From assembly GCF_900104245.1 (NCBI RefSeq), contig NZ_FMXN01000007.1:1-64000 (forward strand): 64,000 nucleotides of DNA. Reading direction: 5' to 3'. Below the pieces are notes generated by a model. The model saw only the letters and a list, made by a program, of their open reading frames with translations, did not search any database and was not told the origin of the DNA. Of the stretch, positions 7,097 to 14,955 are shown piece after piece. A program made the translations under genes and the position numbers. Numbering within the stretch: the first letter of the stretch is position 1; the number at the start of each line of letters is the position of its first letter. The stretch comes from Pseudidiomarina indica (GTDB taxonomy: Bacteria > Pseudomonadota > Gammaproteobacteria > Enterobacterales > Alteromonadaceae).

Positions 7097-7810
7097 TTAG
7101 CTGGCAAAGTCTCCGTTTGCACCAGAATTCTTTTTCGGCTTCGTCGCTGGTGCGCTTTCGGCCAGTCCAAAGGCTTCACGCAAATTGTTGGCAAAGGCAA
7201 TAAACTTTTCTTTAATGGTTCGTTTCACAGAAACACTTAAGGAACCTAACACCGAAAATCCCGTAATCGTAATGTGAGGCGCTTGTTTACCGGCCATGCA
7301 AGGGGCTTTGTTTTCTGAAGAACCAACAATATCAAACATGCGAATCGTCACGTTCACGTGCTCCGGGACAAAAATATCCACGCTGCTCAAAACACTGGCA
7401 ATGTTAATTTCGATTTGTTGGTGCTGGAAAATGGCATCGGTGAAATCAAGTTGGGTGCTTCCCAATACCCCGACAATGCGCAGCTTTTTAGGAGGAACCC
7501 ATTGGCCTTTGCGCTGATTGGAGCCGACCAAGCTCATGATTCGTTCTTTATCTTCCTCATTTGGGTTTGCGGCGTCGTAGTTGAGGCGAAACGAGCGTTC
7601 TTTTTTGGCATCGTAGGTATCGTCCGCTTCCAAGGGTAAATCAGCAACGAGATCGACTAACTCCTGGTGAGATTCGGTTTGCATGGCGCTGTCGAGGCGG
7701 CGTTCAAAAGCTTCTGAAGAAATAATGGCATGACTGTAGTTGATGATTAATTTATCAACGGTTTCTTCTCGCACTTGCTCAATGGGACGATCTTCCAATT
7801 TAACGGCCAT
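7097..7810 (-). CDS. DUF1707 / LiaF-like domain protein
   Basis: The 237 aa protein begins with a short DUF1707-like helical segment (LEDRPIEQVREETVDKLIIN). From about residue 105 it continues into the repetitive beta-helix pattern of LiaF-type 'cell wall-active antibiotic response' domains (RIVGVLGSTQLDFTDA, INIASVLSSVDIFVPEHVNV, ISVLGSLSVSV-like turns). It has no membrane segment. LiaF relatives sense envelope stress in Gram-positives; the role in a Gram-negative is unknown. The start is supported by GGAG 7 bp upstream. It lies directly upstream of the OsmC-YcaO gene in the same direction. Confidence 0.7.
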   Translation of the reverse strand: MAVKLEDRPIEQVREETVDKLIINYSHAIISSEAFERRLDSAMQTESHQELVDLVADLPLEADDTYDAKKERSFRLNYDAANPNEEDKERIMSLVGSNQRKGQWVPPKKLRIVGVLGSTQLDFTDAIFQHQQIEINIASVLSSVDIFVPEHVNVTIRMFDIVGSSENKAPCMAGKQAPHITITGFSVLGSLSVSVKRTIKEKFIAFANNLREAFGLAESAPATKPKKNSGANGDFAS

Positions 7811-8048
7811 GTTGTTCTCCTAATCATTATTATGTTGGAATCGTGATTGATTTGATGAGAATAAATGCAAGATTCACGCCAAATAAAAACAATAATAAAA
7901 TCAGATAGTTATAATTTTGATGCTGAAGTGGTAAAGGAAAACTCACCACCATTTAGTCAAATTACCCAACTTTCGCTTAAGCTGTCATCATAGTAGAATA
8001 ACCTGTGACACGACAGTTTGTCGTTGAATTGATAGAAGCGGAGGAATG

Positions 8049-8699
8049 ATGAAAAAAGTTGCAGTAATTCTTTCTGGTAGTGGTGTTTTCGATGGCTCGG
8101 AAATCAATGAAGCGGTGCTGACGCTCCTGCATTTATCGAAAGCCGGTGCGAGTTATCAGTGCTTTGCTCCAGATGCGAATCAACAGCACGTGATCAATCA
8201 TTTAACCGGCGAAGAAATGAATGAAACACGGAATATTTTAGTGGAAGTTGCTCGAATTTCACGTGGGGAAGCAAAGCCACTCACTGAGCTGGATGCTACT
8301 CAATTTGATGCGGTAATTTTACCCGGTGGCTTTGGGGCAGCCAAAAACCTTTGTAACTTTGCCGAGCAAGGTGCCGCGTGTGAACTGACACAAGATGTCC
8401 GCAATGCCTGTGAAGCCTTTAAGAAGTTGGGTAAGCCAGCGGGCTATATGTGCATTGCTCCGGTCATGGTACCACTGGTGTACGGCGCTGGAGTTCAGGT
8501 CACTATTGGTAATGATAAAGATACGGCAGCAGCAATTACTGCCATGGGCGGCAAGCACGTTGATTGTGCCGTAGACGGTATTGTGGTCGATGAAACCCAT
8601 CGCGTGGTGACCACCCCTGCTTATATGTTGGCGCAATCGTTAGCGGAAGCAGAGCAAGGCATTAGCAAGTTGGTTCAGCAAGTATTAGCGATGGCTTAA
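8049..8699 (+). CDS. elbB: Glyoxalase ElbB (DJ-1/PfpI family)
   Basis: The 216 aa protein starts MKKVAVILSGSGVFDGSEI and has the nucleophile-elbow region PAGYMCIAPVMVPLV, with the DJ-1-type Cys. These and the length match ElbB, a glyoxalase-like protein linked historically to isoprenoid synthesis. Two ATGs stand in tandem (8046, 8049); the second is better spaced from GGAGG at 8040-8044. It is divergent from the DUF1707 gene and has its own terminator. Confidence 0.9.
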   Translation: MKKVAVILSGSGVFDGSEINEAVLTLLHLSKAGASYQCFAPDANQQHVINHLTGEEMNETRNILVEVARISRGEAKPLTELDATQFDAVILPGGFGAAKNLCNFAEQGAACELTQDVRNACEAFKKLGKPAGYMCIAPVMVPLVYGAGVQVTIGNDKDTAAAITAMGGKHVDCAVDGIVVDETHRVVTTPAYMLAQSLAEAEQGISKLVQQVLAMA

Positions 8700-8728
8700 G
8701 CCATCGCTGCGGCATTTTTATTTTTAAG
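8687..8728 (+). terminator. Terminator of elbB built on a 22-bp palindrome
   Basis: AGCGATGGCTT and AAGCCATCGCT (8687-8708) form a perfect loopless palindrome that contains the elbB stop codon. It is followed by GCGGC and two T-rich runs (8715-8727). Confidence 0.6.
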
Positions 8729-8799
8729 AATAACAAATAGTTATAACTTTAATTAGAAAGTCGACTACATTTTGTACAGAAAGTGAACGATACTGAAGA

Positions 8800-8836
8800 T
8801 GAGCGGAGCGATCACGCTAAGCTCATTTATCGGAGG
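8800..8836 (+). promoter_or_regulatory. Structured leader before the small lipoprotein gene
   Basis: TGAGC-gg-AGCG-atca-CGCT-aa-GCTCA (8800-8825) is a hairpin with a symmetric 2x2 internal loop. It ends just before the ribosome site CGGAGG (8831-8836) of the next gene. Confidence 0.4.
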
Positions 8837-8844
8837 TATTCATT

Positions 8845-9039
8845 ATGCGGTCGTTATTTATCTTGCTACTGTGCGCAGCCGCAATCGGGTGTTCATCAAC
8901 ATCAACGCCAACAACCTCTAGCAAACTAGTGGTCGATCATGACCGCGTCGAAGCTATCGAGCGCGTTGCGACGGTGACTGATGTTGAAGTTTACTGGATT
9001 AACCCACCGAAAAAGCGGGTTAATACCACCGACAATTAA
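8845..9039 (+). CDS. Small lipoprotein, unknown function
   Basis: The 64 aa product has a lipoprotein signal MRSLFILLLCAAAIGC with a lipobox ending at Cys16, then a Ser/Thr-rich linker and a short mature part ending WINPPKKRV. The CGGAGG ribosome site is well placed. I do not recognise the family. The residue after the lipid-bearing Cys is Ser, compatible with outer-membrane sorting. Confidence 0.7.
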   Translation: MRSLFILLLCAAAIGCSSTSTPTTSSKLVVDHDRVEAIERVATVTDVEVYWINPPKKRVNTTDN

Positions 9040-9054
9040 ACGCGGCGCTCGCCC

Positions 9055-9549
9055 CTAATTCTTAAAGTGAGCTTCTATCTCATGATGAAGCTCTTTTTTT
9101 AAGCCCAGCATAAAGACCACTTCAGCCACCACAAACAGTGGACCAATCGCTAAGCCCATAATATCGTCAACAAACGCGGGTTTTCGGCCCTCAAAGTAAT
9201 GCCCGATAAATTGGAAGATCCAGCCAACGACAAAAAGCCCAATGCCCCAACTCAACCACAGATGAGTTTCGAGTAAGGCCACGGTGCTGCCGAGCCATAC
9301 TGCTAAGCCGAGCAGCAGGGTCATCAGTATGCCGAGCGGCCGATCGAGTTTAAGATAAAACAAGGCCGCAAGGGCACTGACAATTATCGCTGGAGAGATA
9401 GGCAGGTTGGCAATAAACCAAGTTGGCCGAGATAATAAAATCTCAAGGGCAATCACGATCATTGGGATACCAATTAAGTGCGTGATAATATTTCGTTGAT
9501 TGCGGTGATAGGCAGCATAGCCGATTAAGTGTTCTGTGATTGTTTTCAT
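9055..9549 (-). CDS. Mpo1-like (DUF962) membrane protein
   Basis: The 164 aa protein has four or five hydrophobic segments. Conserved histidines in YHRNQRNIITHLIGIP near the N-terminus and GHYFEGRKPAF near residue 118 match DUF962/Mpo1, a family of membrane-bound 2-hydroxy fatty acid dioxygenases known from yeast. Substrate in bacteria is unestablished. It is convergent with the small lipoprotein gene and divergent from the AI-2E family transporter. Confidence 0.8.
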   Translation of the reverse strand: MKTITEHLIGYAAYHRNQRNIITHLIGIPMIVIALEILLSRPTWFIANLPISPAIIVSALAALFYLKLDRPLGILMTLLLGLAVWLGSTVALLETHLWLSWGIGLFVVGWIFQFIGHYFEGRKPAFVDDIMGLAIGPLFVVAEVVFMLGLKKELHHEIEAHFKN

Positions 9550-9613
9550 ACTTGCTCACCTTTTGTTTTATTGTCAATATTAACCTGATTCCAATAAAGA
9601 ACAAGGATATCCA

Positions 9614-10672
9614 ATGCAAGAACAGTTTGAGCGACGAACCTTCCTTATTTTATTAGTGGTGGTGTCGATCGCGTTTGGTTTTATCCTCAAGCCATTTTGG
9701 ACGGCAATTTTCTGGGCATGTGCCATTGCCGTTGTTTTTGCGCCCCTTCAGCATCGATTGGAGCAATGGTGGGGAATACGGCCGAATACCAACGCCTTGG
9801 TGACCTTGATCGTTTGTATGTTCATTGTGGTCATGCCGTTGATCTTTGTGACCAAAATTCTTGTGCAAGAAGGCGTGCAGCTGTACCAATTGCTAGAGTC
9901 GGGGGCGATTGATCCGCGTGCTATGCTCACCGAATTACGTGAGGCTTTCCCCATTATTGATGAATTGCTGGTGGAATTTGGGATCAACCCGAATAACATT
10001 CGAGAGCAAGTCATTGAACTGTCGCAGGCGCTGTCAAAGTTTCTGGCGCGGGAAACCTTATCAATCGGGCAAAACACGTTCAGCGTGTTGGTAAGCATTG
10101 GCTTGATGATGTATTTGGCTTTCTTCTTGTTGCGTGACGGCACCAAGGTGAGCCGTTCCATTGTGCACGCTCTGCCGCTGGGTGAAACACGAATTCAGGC
10201 ACTGATTGAAAAGTTTGTTGAAGCCACCCGCGCAACCATCAAAGGCAACCTCGTAGTCGCCATTGTGCAAGGGGCGCTCGGGGGAGTTATCTTCTGGTTA
10301 TTGGGAATTGCTGCCCCGCTATTATGGGGCGTGATCATGGCGTTCCTCTCGCTGATTCCAGCTGTTGGTGCTGCCATTGTCTGGTTCCCAGTCGCGGTTT
10401 ACCTCTATGCCACAGGCCATTGGATTGATGCGACCATTTTGGTGGCATACGGCGCCGTGATTATTGGGTTGGCGGATAATGTTCTACGCCCCATTCTGGT
10501 AGGCCGAGATACGAAACTTCCTGACTATGTCGTGTTGTTCTCAACCATTGGTGGGATTTCATTGTTTGGCATTATTGGCTTTGTGATTGGTCCTCTCATT
10601 GCTGCCTTATTCATGTCTGTGTGGCAAATTTTTGTCGCAGACTTTATGCGTCGTCCGCCGCCGTCAGTCTGA
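9614..10672 (+). CDS. AI-2E family transporter (PerM/YdiK-like)
   Basis: The 352 aa integral membrane protein has about eight hydrophobic segments and the conserved C-terminal pattern FLSLIPAVGAAIVWFPVAV and LADNVLRPILVGRDTKLPDY typical of the family. Only some members export autoinducer-2; others move Na+ or unknown solutes, so the substrate is open. The last 29 bp overlap the convergent cfa gene. Confidence 0.85.
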   Translation: MQEQFERRTFLILLVVVSIAFGFILKPFWTAIFWACAIAVVFAPLQHRLEQWWGIRPNTNALVTLIVCMFIVVMPLIFVTKILVQEGVQLYQLLESGAIDPRAMLTELREAFPIIDELLVEFGINPNNIREQVIELSQALSKFLARETLSIGQNTFSVLVSIGLMMYLAFFLLRDGTKVSRSIVHALPLGETRIQALIEKFVEATRATIKGNLVVAIVQGALGGVIFWLLGIAAPLLWGVIMAFLSLIPAVGAAIVWFPVAVYLYATGHWIDATILVAYGAVIIGLADNVLRPILVGRDTKLPDYVVLFSTIGGISLFGIIGFVIGPLIAALFMSVWQIFVADFMRRPPPSV

Positions 10673-11780
10673 GAGGGCGGCGATAACCGCTCAAGCTAGC
10701 TGGGTGCCTCAATACCCACTGCCACACTTGTAAATCGCGGGCGCGGAAGGCGCCTGCACACGACAACAGGTAGTAGCGCCACATGCGAAAGAAGCTTTCG
10801 TCATAGTCCTCACGCAAACTTGGCCAGGCTTGCTCGAAATTTTGATACCACGCCATTAACGTCGGGTCGTAATCAGCCCCGAGATTTTCAACATCCTCGG
10901 CGCGTAAGTGCTTACGAGATGCCGCATCGATATGAGCTAAACAGGGTAGTTCGCCATTGGGGAAAATATAGCGATGAATCCAAGGGTCCGTGCCGCGAAC
11001 ATCTCGATTACGGCCAATTGTGTGTAGCAAAAACAGTCCGTCAGGAGCTAAACAGCGCGCCGCTACTTGCATGAAATGGGAATAATTCCGTTGGCCGACA
11101 TGCTCGAACATTCCCAAGCTGACTACCGCATCGAACGGCTCATGCAACGTTCGGTAATCCTGCAGCCGAAACTCAATGGGCAGCCCTTGACATAATTGCT
11201 CACCAAGCTCCACCTGCTGGCGCGAAATAGTGACGCCGACACAACTGACTCCATAGTGTTCCGCTGCGTACTTCATAAAACTGCCCCAGCCACAGCCAAT
11301 ATCGAGCACCCGCATGCCAGGTTGCAAGTTGAGCTTCTGACAAACCAATTCTAGCTTATCGCGTTGTGCATCTGTTAAGCTTTGGGCATGACGCCAATAA
11401 CCACAGGTATACACCATGCGCTCATCAAGCATGGCTTGGTAAAGTCGATTCCCTAAATCGTAGTGACGGAATCCCACCTGCCAGGCTCGCTTTGGGGTTT
11501 GTAGGTTAAATAGATGGCTTTTTACAACATGCCAAAGCAAACGTGTCGGTTGAACGTGCTCGTGCAAGCGGTGGGTTAAAATGCGACAAAATAAGACATC
11601 CAGCGCTTCACAATCCCAGTCACCGGCCATGTATGCCTCGCCGAGAGCAAGATTACCTCGACTGAGGAGTTGCTGGAGAAAGTAATCATCTCGTAGTTGA
11701 ATGTCCCAGGGGCGGTCACCGTTTAGTTGGATATCCGCTGGGGCTAATAATTCAGCAATGAGCTGGTGGGTTTTGTTCAT
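10644..11780 (-). CDS. cfa: Cyclopropane-fatty-acyl-phospholipid synthase
   Basis: The 378 aa protein is close to the 382 aa of E. coli Cfa. It shows an N-terminal region with GEAYMAGDWDCEALDVLF, the SAM-binding motif VLDIGCGWGSFMKYAAE near residue 158, and downstream FEHVGQRNY with LHTIGRN. It transfers a methylene group from SAM to membrane phospholipid double bonds, usually at entry to stationary phase or under acid stress. GGAG stands 8 bp before the start. Confidence 0.93.
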   Translation of the reverse strand: MNKTHQLIAELLAPADIQLNGDRPWDIQLRDDYFLQQLLSRGNLALGEAYMAGDWDCEALDVLFCRILTHRLHEHVQPTRLLWHVVKSHLFNLQTPKRAWQVGFRHYDLGNRLYQAMLDERMVYTCGYWRHAQSLTDAQRDKLELVCQKLNLQPGMRVLDIGCGWGSFMKYAAEHYGVSCVGVTISRQQVELGEQLCQGLPIEFRLQDYRTLHEPFDAVVSLGMFEHVGQRNYSHFMQVAARCLAPDGLFLLHTIGRNRDVRGTDPWIHRYIFPNGELPCLAHIDAASRKHLRAEDVENLGADYDPTLMAWYQNFEQAWPSLREDYDESFFRMWRYYLLSCAGAFRARDLQVWQWVLRHPASLSGYRRPLRLTAADDA

Positions 11781-11880
11781 AGCGTCTCCAACCGTGAGCT
11801 TGCTTTCAGTGTAGTCGAGGGGCGCAAAATTGCACGGAGTAAAGGGGGATTTCGCATGTACGAGGAGTTAGAGTTTGCCC

Positions 11881-11886
11881 TATAAT
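11881..11886 (+). promoter_or_regulatory. -10 element upstream of the RcsF-like gene
   Basis: A consensus TATAAT stands 77 bp before the start codon. No good -35 is present at 16-18 bp, so an activator may be needed. Confidence 0.45.
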
Positions 11887-11892
11887 GAGGCG

Positions 11893-11916
11893 ATCTTTAC
11901 ATCAATCTTTACATCA
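11893..11916 (+). repeat. 12-bp exact tandem repeat in the leader of the RcsF-like gene
   Basis: ATCTTTACATCA occurs twice back to back, starting 7 bp after the -10 element. It would lie at or just after the transcription start. Confidence 0.7.
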
Positions 11917-11962
11917 TAGTACAAGCGTCGTTCGCTCATTTAACTTAAGATAGGGTACTGTT

Positions 11963-12325
11963 ATGAAACGTATATTTGTTGCGTTAATGGTGGCATTCGT
12001 TGCTGGCTGTGCCACATCACCCGCAACGGATTTGGGAATTGATATGGCGGTTGCCGATAGTGTGACCTTCATGCGCCCTTACGAATTGTCGCGTACGGAT
12101 GTCAACTTTACGGCGTTGGGTGAGGTGCAGGGCGCTTCGTGCCAAGTGAACCGGTTTGCCGCAGAGCCGACCCAGCAAGAAGCCTTGCTACGGTTGAAGG
12201 TGGCAGCCGCTGAGTTAGGGGCGAATCACGTGGTGTTGCGTCAATGCCGCCAACAACAAAGTGATGAGTGCCGGAGCCAATGGCTTTGTACCGGAGACGC
12301 GTTTCAATCACAGCCACTGCGCTAA
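11963..12325 (+). CDS. rcsF: RcsF-like outer-membrane stress lipoprotein
   Basis: The 120 aa protein has a lipobox with Cys16 (AFVAGC). Its C-terminal domain has the RcsF layout: ALGEVQGASCQ, AAAELGANHVVLRQC, DECRSQWLCTGDAF. Cysteines 60, 95, 103 and 109 correspond in order to the four that form the two disulfides of E. coli RcsF. In enterobacteria RcsF signals envelope damage to the Rcs phosphorelay. No Rcs genes are in this window. It is followed after 18 bp by the cysteine synthase gene. Confidence 0.75.
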   Translation: MKRIFVALMVAFVAGCATSPATDLGIDMAVADSVTFMRPYELSRTDVNFTALGEVQGASCQVNRFAAEPTQQEALLRLKVAAAELGANHVVLRQCRQQQSDECRSQWLCTGDAFQSQPLR

Positions 12326-12343
12326 GGTTATTAAGGAGTGATC

Positions 12344-13387
12344 ATGCAGGTTGCAAAATTATCTGCCGAACTGATTGGGCAGACCGATTTATTGCGATTA
12401 AACTCATTATCCGAACTGACTGGGTGCGATATTTTTGTGAAATTAGAGTCACAAAACCCCGGTGGTTCGATTAAAGATCGCGCTGCGTTACAGATGATCA
12501 AAGATGCGCTGGCAAGTGGTGAACTCAAGCCAGGCATGACCATTGTCGAAGGCACTGCAGGCAATACAGGGATTGGCTTGGCCGTGGTTGCCCGTTCGTT
12601 TGGCTTGAACATGGTGGCGGTAATGCCTAATGACCAGACCAAAGAAAAAGAACAAATGATTCAATTGCATGGGGCTGAGTTGGTCACGGTGGATCCGGTT
12701 CCATTCAAAGATGAACGACATTTCTACCATACAGCTCGCCGATTGGCGGAAGAGCGCCCAGATTATTGGTGGGCGAATCAGTTTGAAAACACGAGCAATG
12801 CGCGTGCTCACTACGTCACCACAGGCCCTGAAATTTGGGAACAAACCCAAGGTAAGATTGATATTTTAGTTTCCGCGGCCGGAACTGGCGGAACCATTGC
12901 TGGGAACTCCATGTTTCTTAAAGAGCAGAATCCAGCAGTTCAAGTGTGGCTTGTCGATCCGGATGGTTCGGGTATTTATAGCTACCTTAAATCGGGTGCT
13001 TATGTGAGCCAAGGCAGTTCATTTACTGAAGGGATTGGAATTATGCGCTTAGTGGAGAACTTCCGCTTAGCGCAAATTGATGCCGCAGTGAATCTCCCTG
13101 ATGATGACTTAGTGAGTTTATCGCGTCATCTCGTGCAACACGAAGGGTTGGTATTGGGTAGTAGTTCATGTTTGAATGTCGCGGGCGCATTACAAGCAGC
13201 GGTGCTGCATGGTCCGGGCAAAACGATTGTGACTTTTGCTTGTGATTTGGGGGAGCGCTCAGCAAGTAAGCTCTATAACCCAGAATATTTAGCCCAACGT
13301 GGCGTTCGAACTGACGCCGAACCCATTCATGATTTAATTGCCCGTTATCGTCAACAAGGCGATCGGGTTTGGTACCGTACTCCATGA
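12344..13387 (+). CDS. PLP-dependent cysteine synthase family protein
   Basis: The protein is 347 aa from ATG 12344, placed 5 bp after AAGGAG. A GTG at 12338 overlaps that site and is rejected. The PLP lysine lies in NPGGSIKDRAAL (Lys44), the substrate loop in EGTAGNTGIGL and the phosphate loop in AAGTGGTIAGN. It would make cysteine from O-acetylserine and sulfide, or act as a CysM/cystathionine-synthase-like paralogue. At about 347 aa it is longer than CysM, and I cannot decide between subfamilies. The stop overlaps the glpQ start by 4 bp (ATGA), so translation is probably coupled. Confidence 0.85.
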   Translation: MQVAKLSAELIGQTDLLRLNSLSELTGCDIFVKLESQNPGGSIKDRAALQMIKDALASGELKPGMTIVEGTAGNTGIGLAVVARSFGLNMVAVMPNDQTKEKEQMIQLHGAELVTVDPVPFKDERHFYHTARRLAEERPDYWWANQFENTSNARAHYVTTGPEIWEQTQGKIDILVSAAGTGGTIAGNSMFLKEQNPAVQVWLVDPDGSGIYSYLKSGAYVSQGSSFTEGIGIMRLVENFRLAQIDAAVNLPDDDLVSLSRHLVQHEGLVLGSSSCLNVAGALQAAVLHGPGKTIVTFACDLGERSASKLYNPEYLAQRGVRTDAEPIHDLIARYRQQGDRVWYRTP

Positions 13388-14592
13388 AACTGAATTTAGC
13401 AGGGCTAGCGGTCGCGACCGTTTGGCTATTGGTAACCCCCGTTGTTGCGGGACAAACGATGGCGGAAGAAACGTCTCCGCCAGTGACTGTGGAGCAAGTT
13501 GAGGGGGACATCATGGTGCAGCCAGATACTGAAATGGTGCAGCCGGATACGGAACTCGAACCCACCAAACCGATTGTGATTGCGCACCGAGGGGCATCAG
13601 GGTACGCCCCTGAACACTCGGTGGCAGCGTTAGCAATGGCCCATGTGATGGGAGCGGACTATATTGAGCAAGATATTGTGCTGACGCGTGACCACGTACC
13701 AGTGGTCTTGCATGATATTGTGCTGGACCATATTTCGAATGTTCGTGACGTGTTCCCGGACAAAAAACGCCCGGATGAGCGCTACTATGTGCTCGATTTC
13801 ACCTTTGTTGAACTGCAAAAATTAAATCTAACCGAACGACAAACCGCTGCGGGAGAGCAACGTTATCCAGCTCGTTTCCCAGCAGGGACGGGGCAACTGA
13901 AAGTCATGTCCTTGGCGCAGCAAATTGAGTTGATTCTTGGTTTAAACCAAACCCGAGGGCTACAAACCGGGCTATACATTGAGTTAAAGAATGCGCGTTG
14001 GCATAAACAACAAGGTTATGACGTGCTGCAACAGACCCTTAATGTACTGGCTCGCTATGGGTTAACGGACGCTAGCAATTTAGCCGCACCGGTATTTTTG
14101 CAATGCTTTGATCCGGAAGTATTGCGGCGCATTAAACGTGAGTTTTTGCTTGAGCTACCATTAATTCAGCTCATTGCTGATAATAGCTGGAATGAAAGCG
14201 ATATTGATTATCACACCATGCTTTCAGCAGCGGGAATGGAAACCCTACGCAACTATGCCGATGGCGTAGGCTTGTGGCTGGAGCAAGTCTTTTTAGGCCT
14301 TGATGAGCAGGGGCAGCCGAAGTTTTCACAAGTGGTGGAGCACGCTAAAGCAGCAGGCCTGTTAGTGCATGTTTATACGTTGCGAGCCGATGAACTGCCA
14401 GAAGGTGCTGAAAGTTACGAACAGTTGGTGCAATGGCTGACCGATATTGGCGTGGATGGGTTCTTTACCGATTTTCCAGATTATCCAGTACCGCTAAAGT
14501 CAGCGCCATCCGATACCCATCCGCTCCCCGACCATAATAGTCTGGAAGAAGATCAACAACTTCAAAATGGTGCCGACGGTATAGTTCTATAG
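13384..14592 (+). CDS. glpQ: Exported glycerophosphodiester phosphodiesterase
   Basis: From ATG 13384 the product is 402 aa with a signal peptide (MKLNLAGLAVATVWLLVTPV, cleavage near VAG-Q). A short repeated linker follows, then the GDPD barrel: VIAHRGASGYAPEHS and DYIEQDIVLTRDHVPVVLHD carry the metal-binding and catalytic residues. The barrel ends with GFFTDFPDYP. It would hydrolyse glycerophosphodiesters in the periplasm to glycerol-3-phosphate and an alcohol. The last 42 or so residues (after FPDYP) are not typical and overlap the convergent GNAT gene by 128 bp. Confidence 0.9.
   Translation: MKLNLAGLAVATVWLLVTPVVAGQTMAEETSPPVTVEQVEGDIMVQPDTEMVQPDTELEPTKPIVIAHRGASGYAPEHSVAALAMAHVMGADYIEQDIVLTRDHVPVVLHDIVLDHISNVRDVFPDKKRPDERYYVLDFTFVELQKLNLTERQTAAGEQRYPARFPAGTGQLKVMSLAQQIELILGLNQTRGLQTGLYIELKNARWHKQQGYDVLQQTLNVLARYGLTDASNLAAPVFLQCFDPEVLRRIKREFLLELPLIQLIADNSWNESDIDYHTMLSAAGMETLRNYADGVGLWLEQVFLGLDEQGQPKFSQVVEHAKAAGLLVHVYTLRADELPEGAESYEQLVQWLTDIGVDGFFTDFPDYPVPLKSAPSDTHPLPDHNSLEEDQQLQNGADGIVL
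13513..13554 (+). repeat. 21-bp tandem duplication inside glpQ
   Basis: Two copies of a 21-bp unit (13513-13533 and 13534-13554, two mismatches) encode MVQPDTE twice. They lie in the linker between signal peptide and catalytic domain. Confidence 0.8.
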
Positions 14593-14953
14593 CCGCGGTA
14601 TTATCCACTTTCACTTCGAGAGTGAACTGTTCTGCGCCGCCTTGTCGAGCTTTGGACAAGGCATGTCGTAGCAATGTTTTCCCTAATCCGAGTCCACGAT
14701 GCTCAGGTGCTGTAGCAATTGAATACAGTCGCCATTTCATGCTGTTTTTACGGGTCAGCAGAATGTAATACCCCAGCAGCTCTTGAGTTGCTGACAAACA
14801 GACCACGAAATGGGCAGTCGGGGAGTCAATCAGATAACGAAAGCTGCGACGCCCAATTTGACTGTAGTCAAAACACTTCTGTTCCAGCGCCACCAGCGCC
14901 GATAAATCAGTACGAGTGGCAGTTCGGATTTGCCAATTCGACGGGGAGGTCAT
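14465..14953 (-). CDS. GNAT-family N-acetyltransferase
   Basis: The 162 aa protein has the acetyl-CoA-binding motif SIATAPEHRGLGLGKTLLRHAL (read across residues about 78-99) and the C-terminal ELYRRHHFEVV segment of RimI-like enzymes. It starts 2 bp after the ATP-grasp ligase stop, so the two are surely cotranscribed. This pairing of a RimK-like ligase with a GNAT recurs in bacteria and points to peptide or amino-acid modification rather than ribosomal-protein acetylation. The C-terminus runs 128 bp into glpQ. Confidence 0.85.
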   Translation of the reverse strand: MTSPSNWQIRTATRTDLSALVALEQKCFDYSQIGRRSFRYLIDSPTAHFVVCLSATQELLGYYILLTRKNSMKWRLYSIATAPEHRGLGLGKTLLRHALSKARQGGAEQFTLEVKVDNTAAIELYRRHHFEVVDLLPDYYGRGADGYRMALTLAVLDNLENR

Positions 14954-14955
14954 GA

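Noticed and set aside
7820-7835. AATCATTATTATG near the DUF1707 start as a possible Fur box
   Set aside because: Only one half of the Fur consensus is present and the surrounding genes are not iron genes.
12338-12343. GTG start for the cysteine synthase
   Set aside because: It overlaps the AAGGAG ribosome site; the ATG 6 bp later is properly spaced.
13041-13568. Minus-strand frame of 175 codons across the cysteine synthase/glpQ junction
   Set aside because: It is antisense to two clear genes, and its product is low-complexity Ser/Thr/Val sequence.
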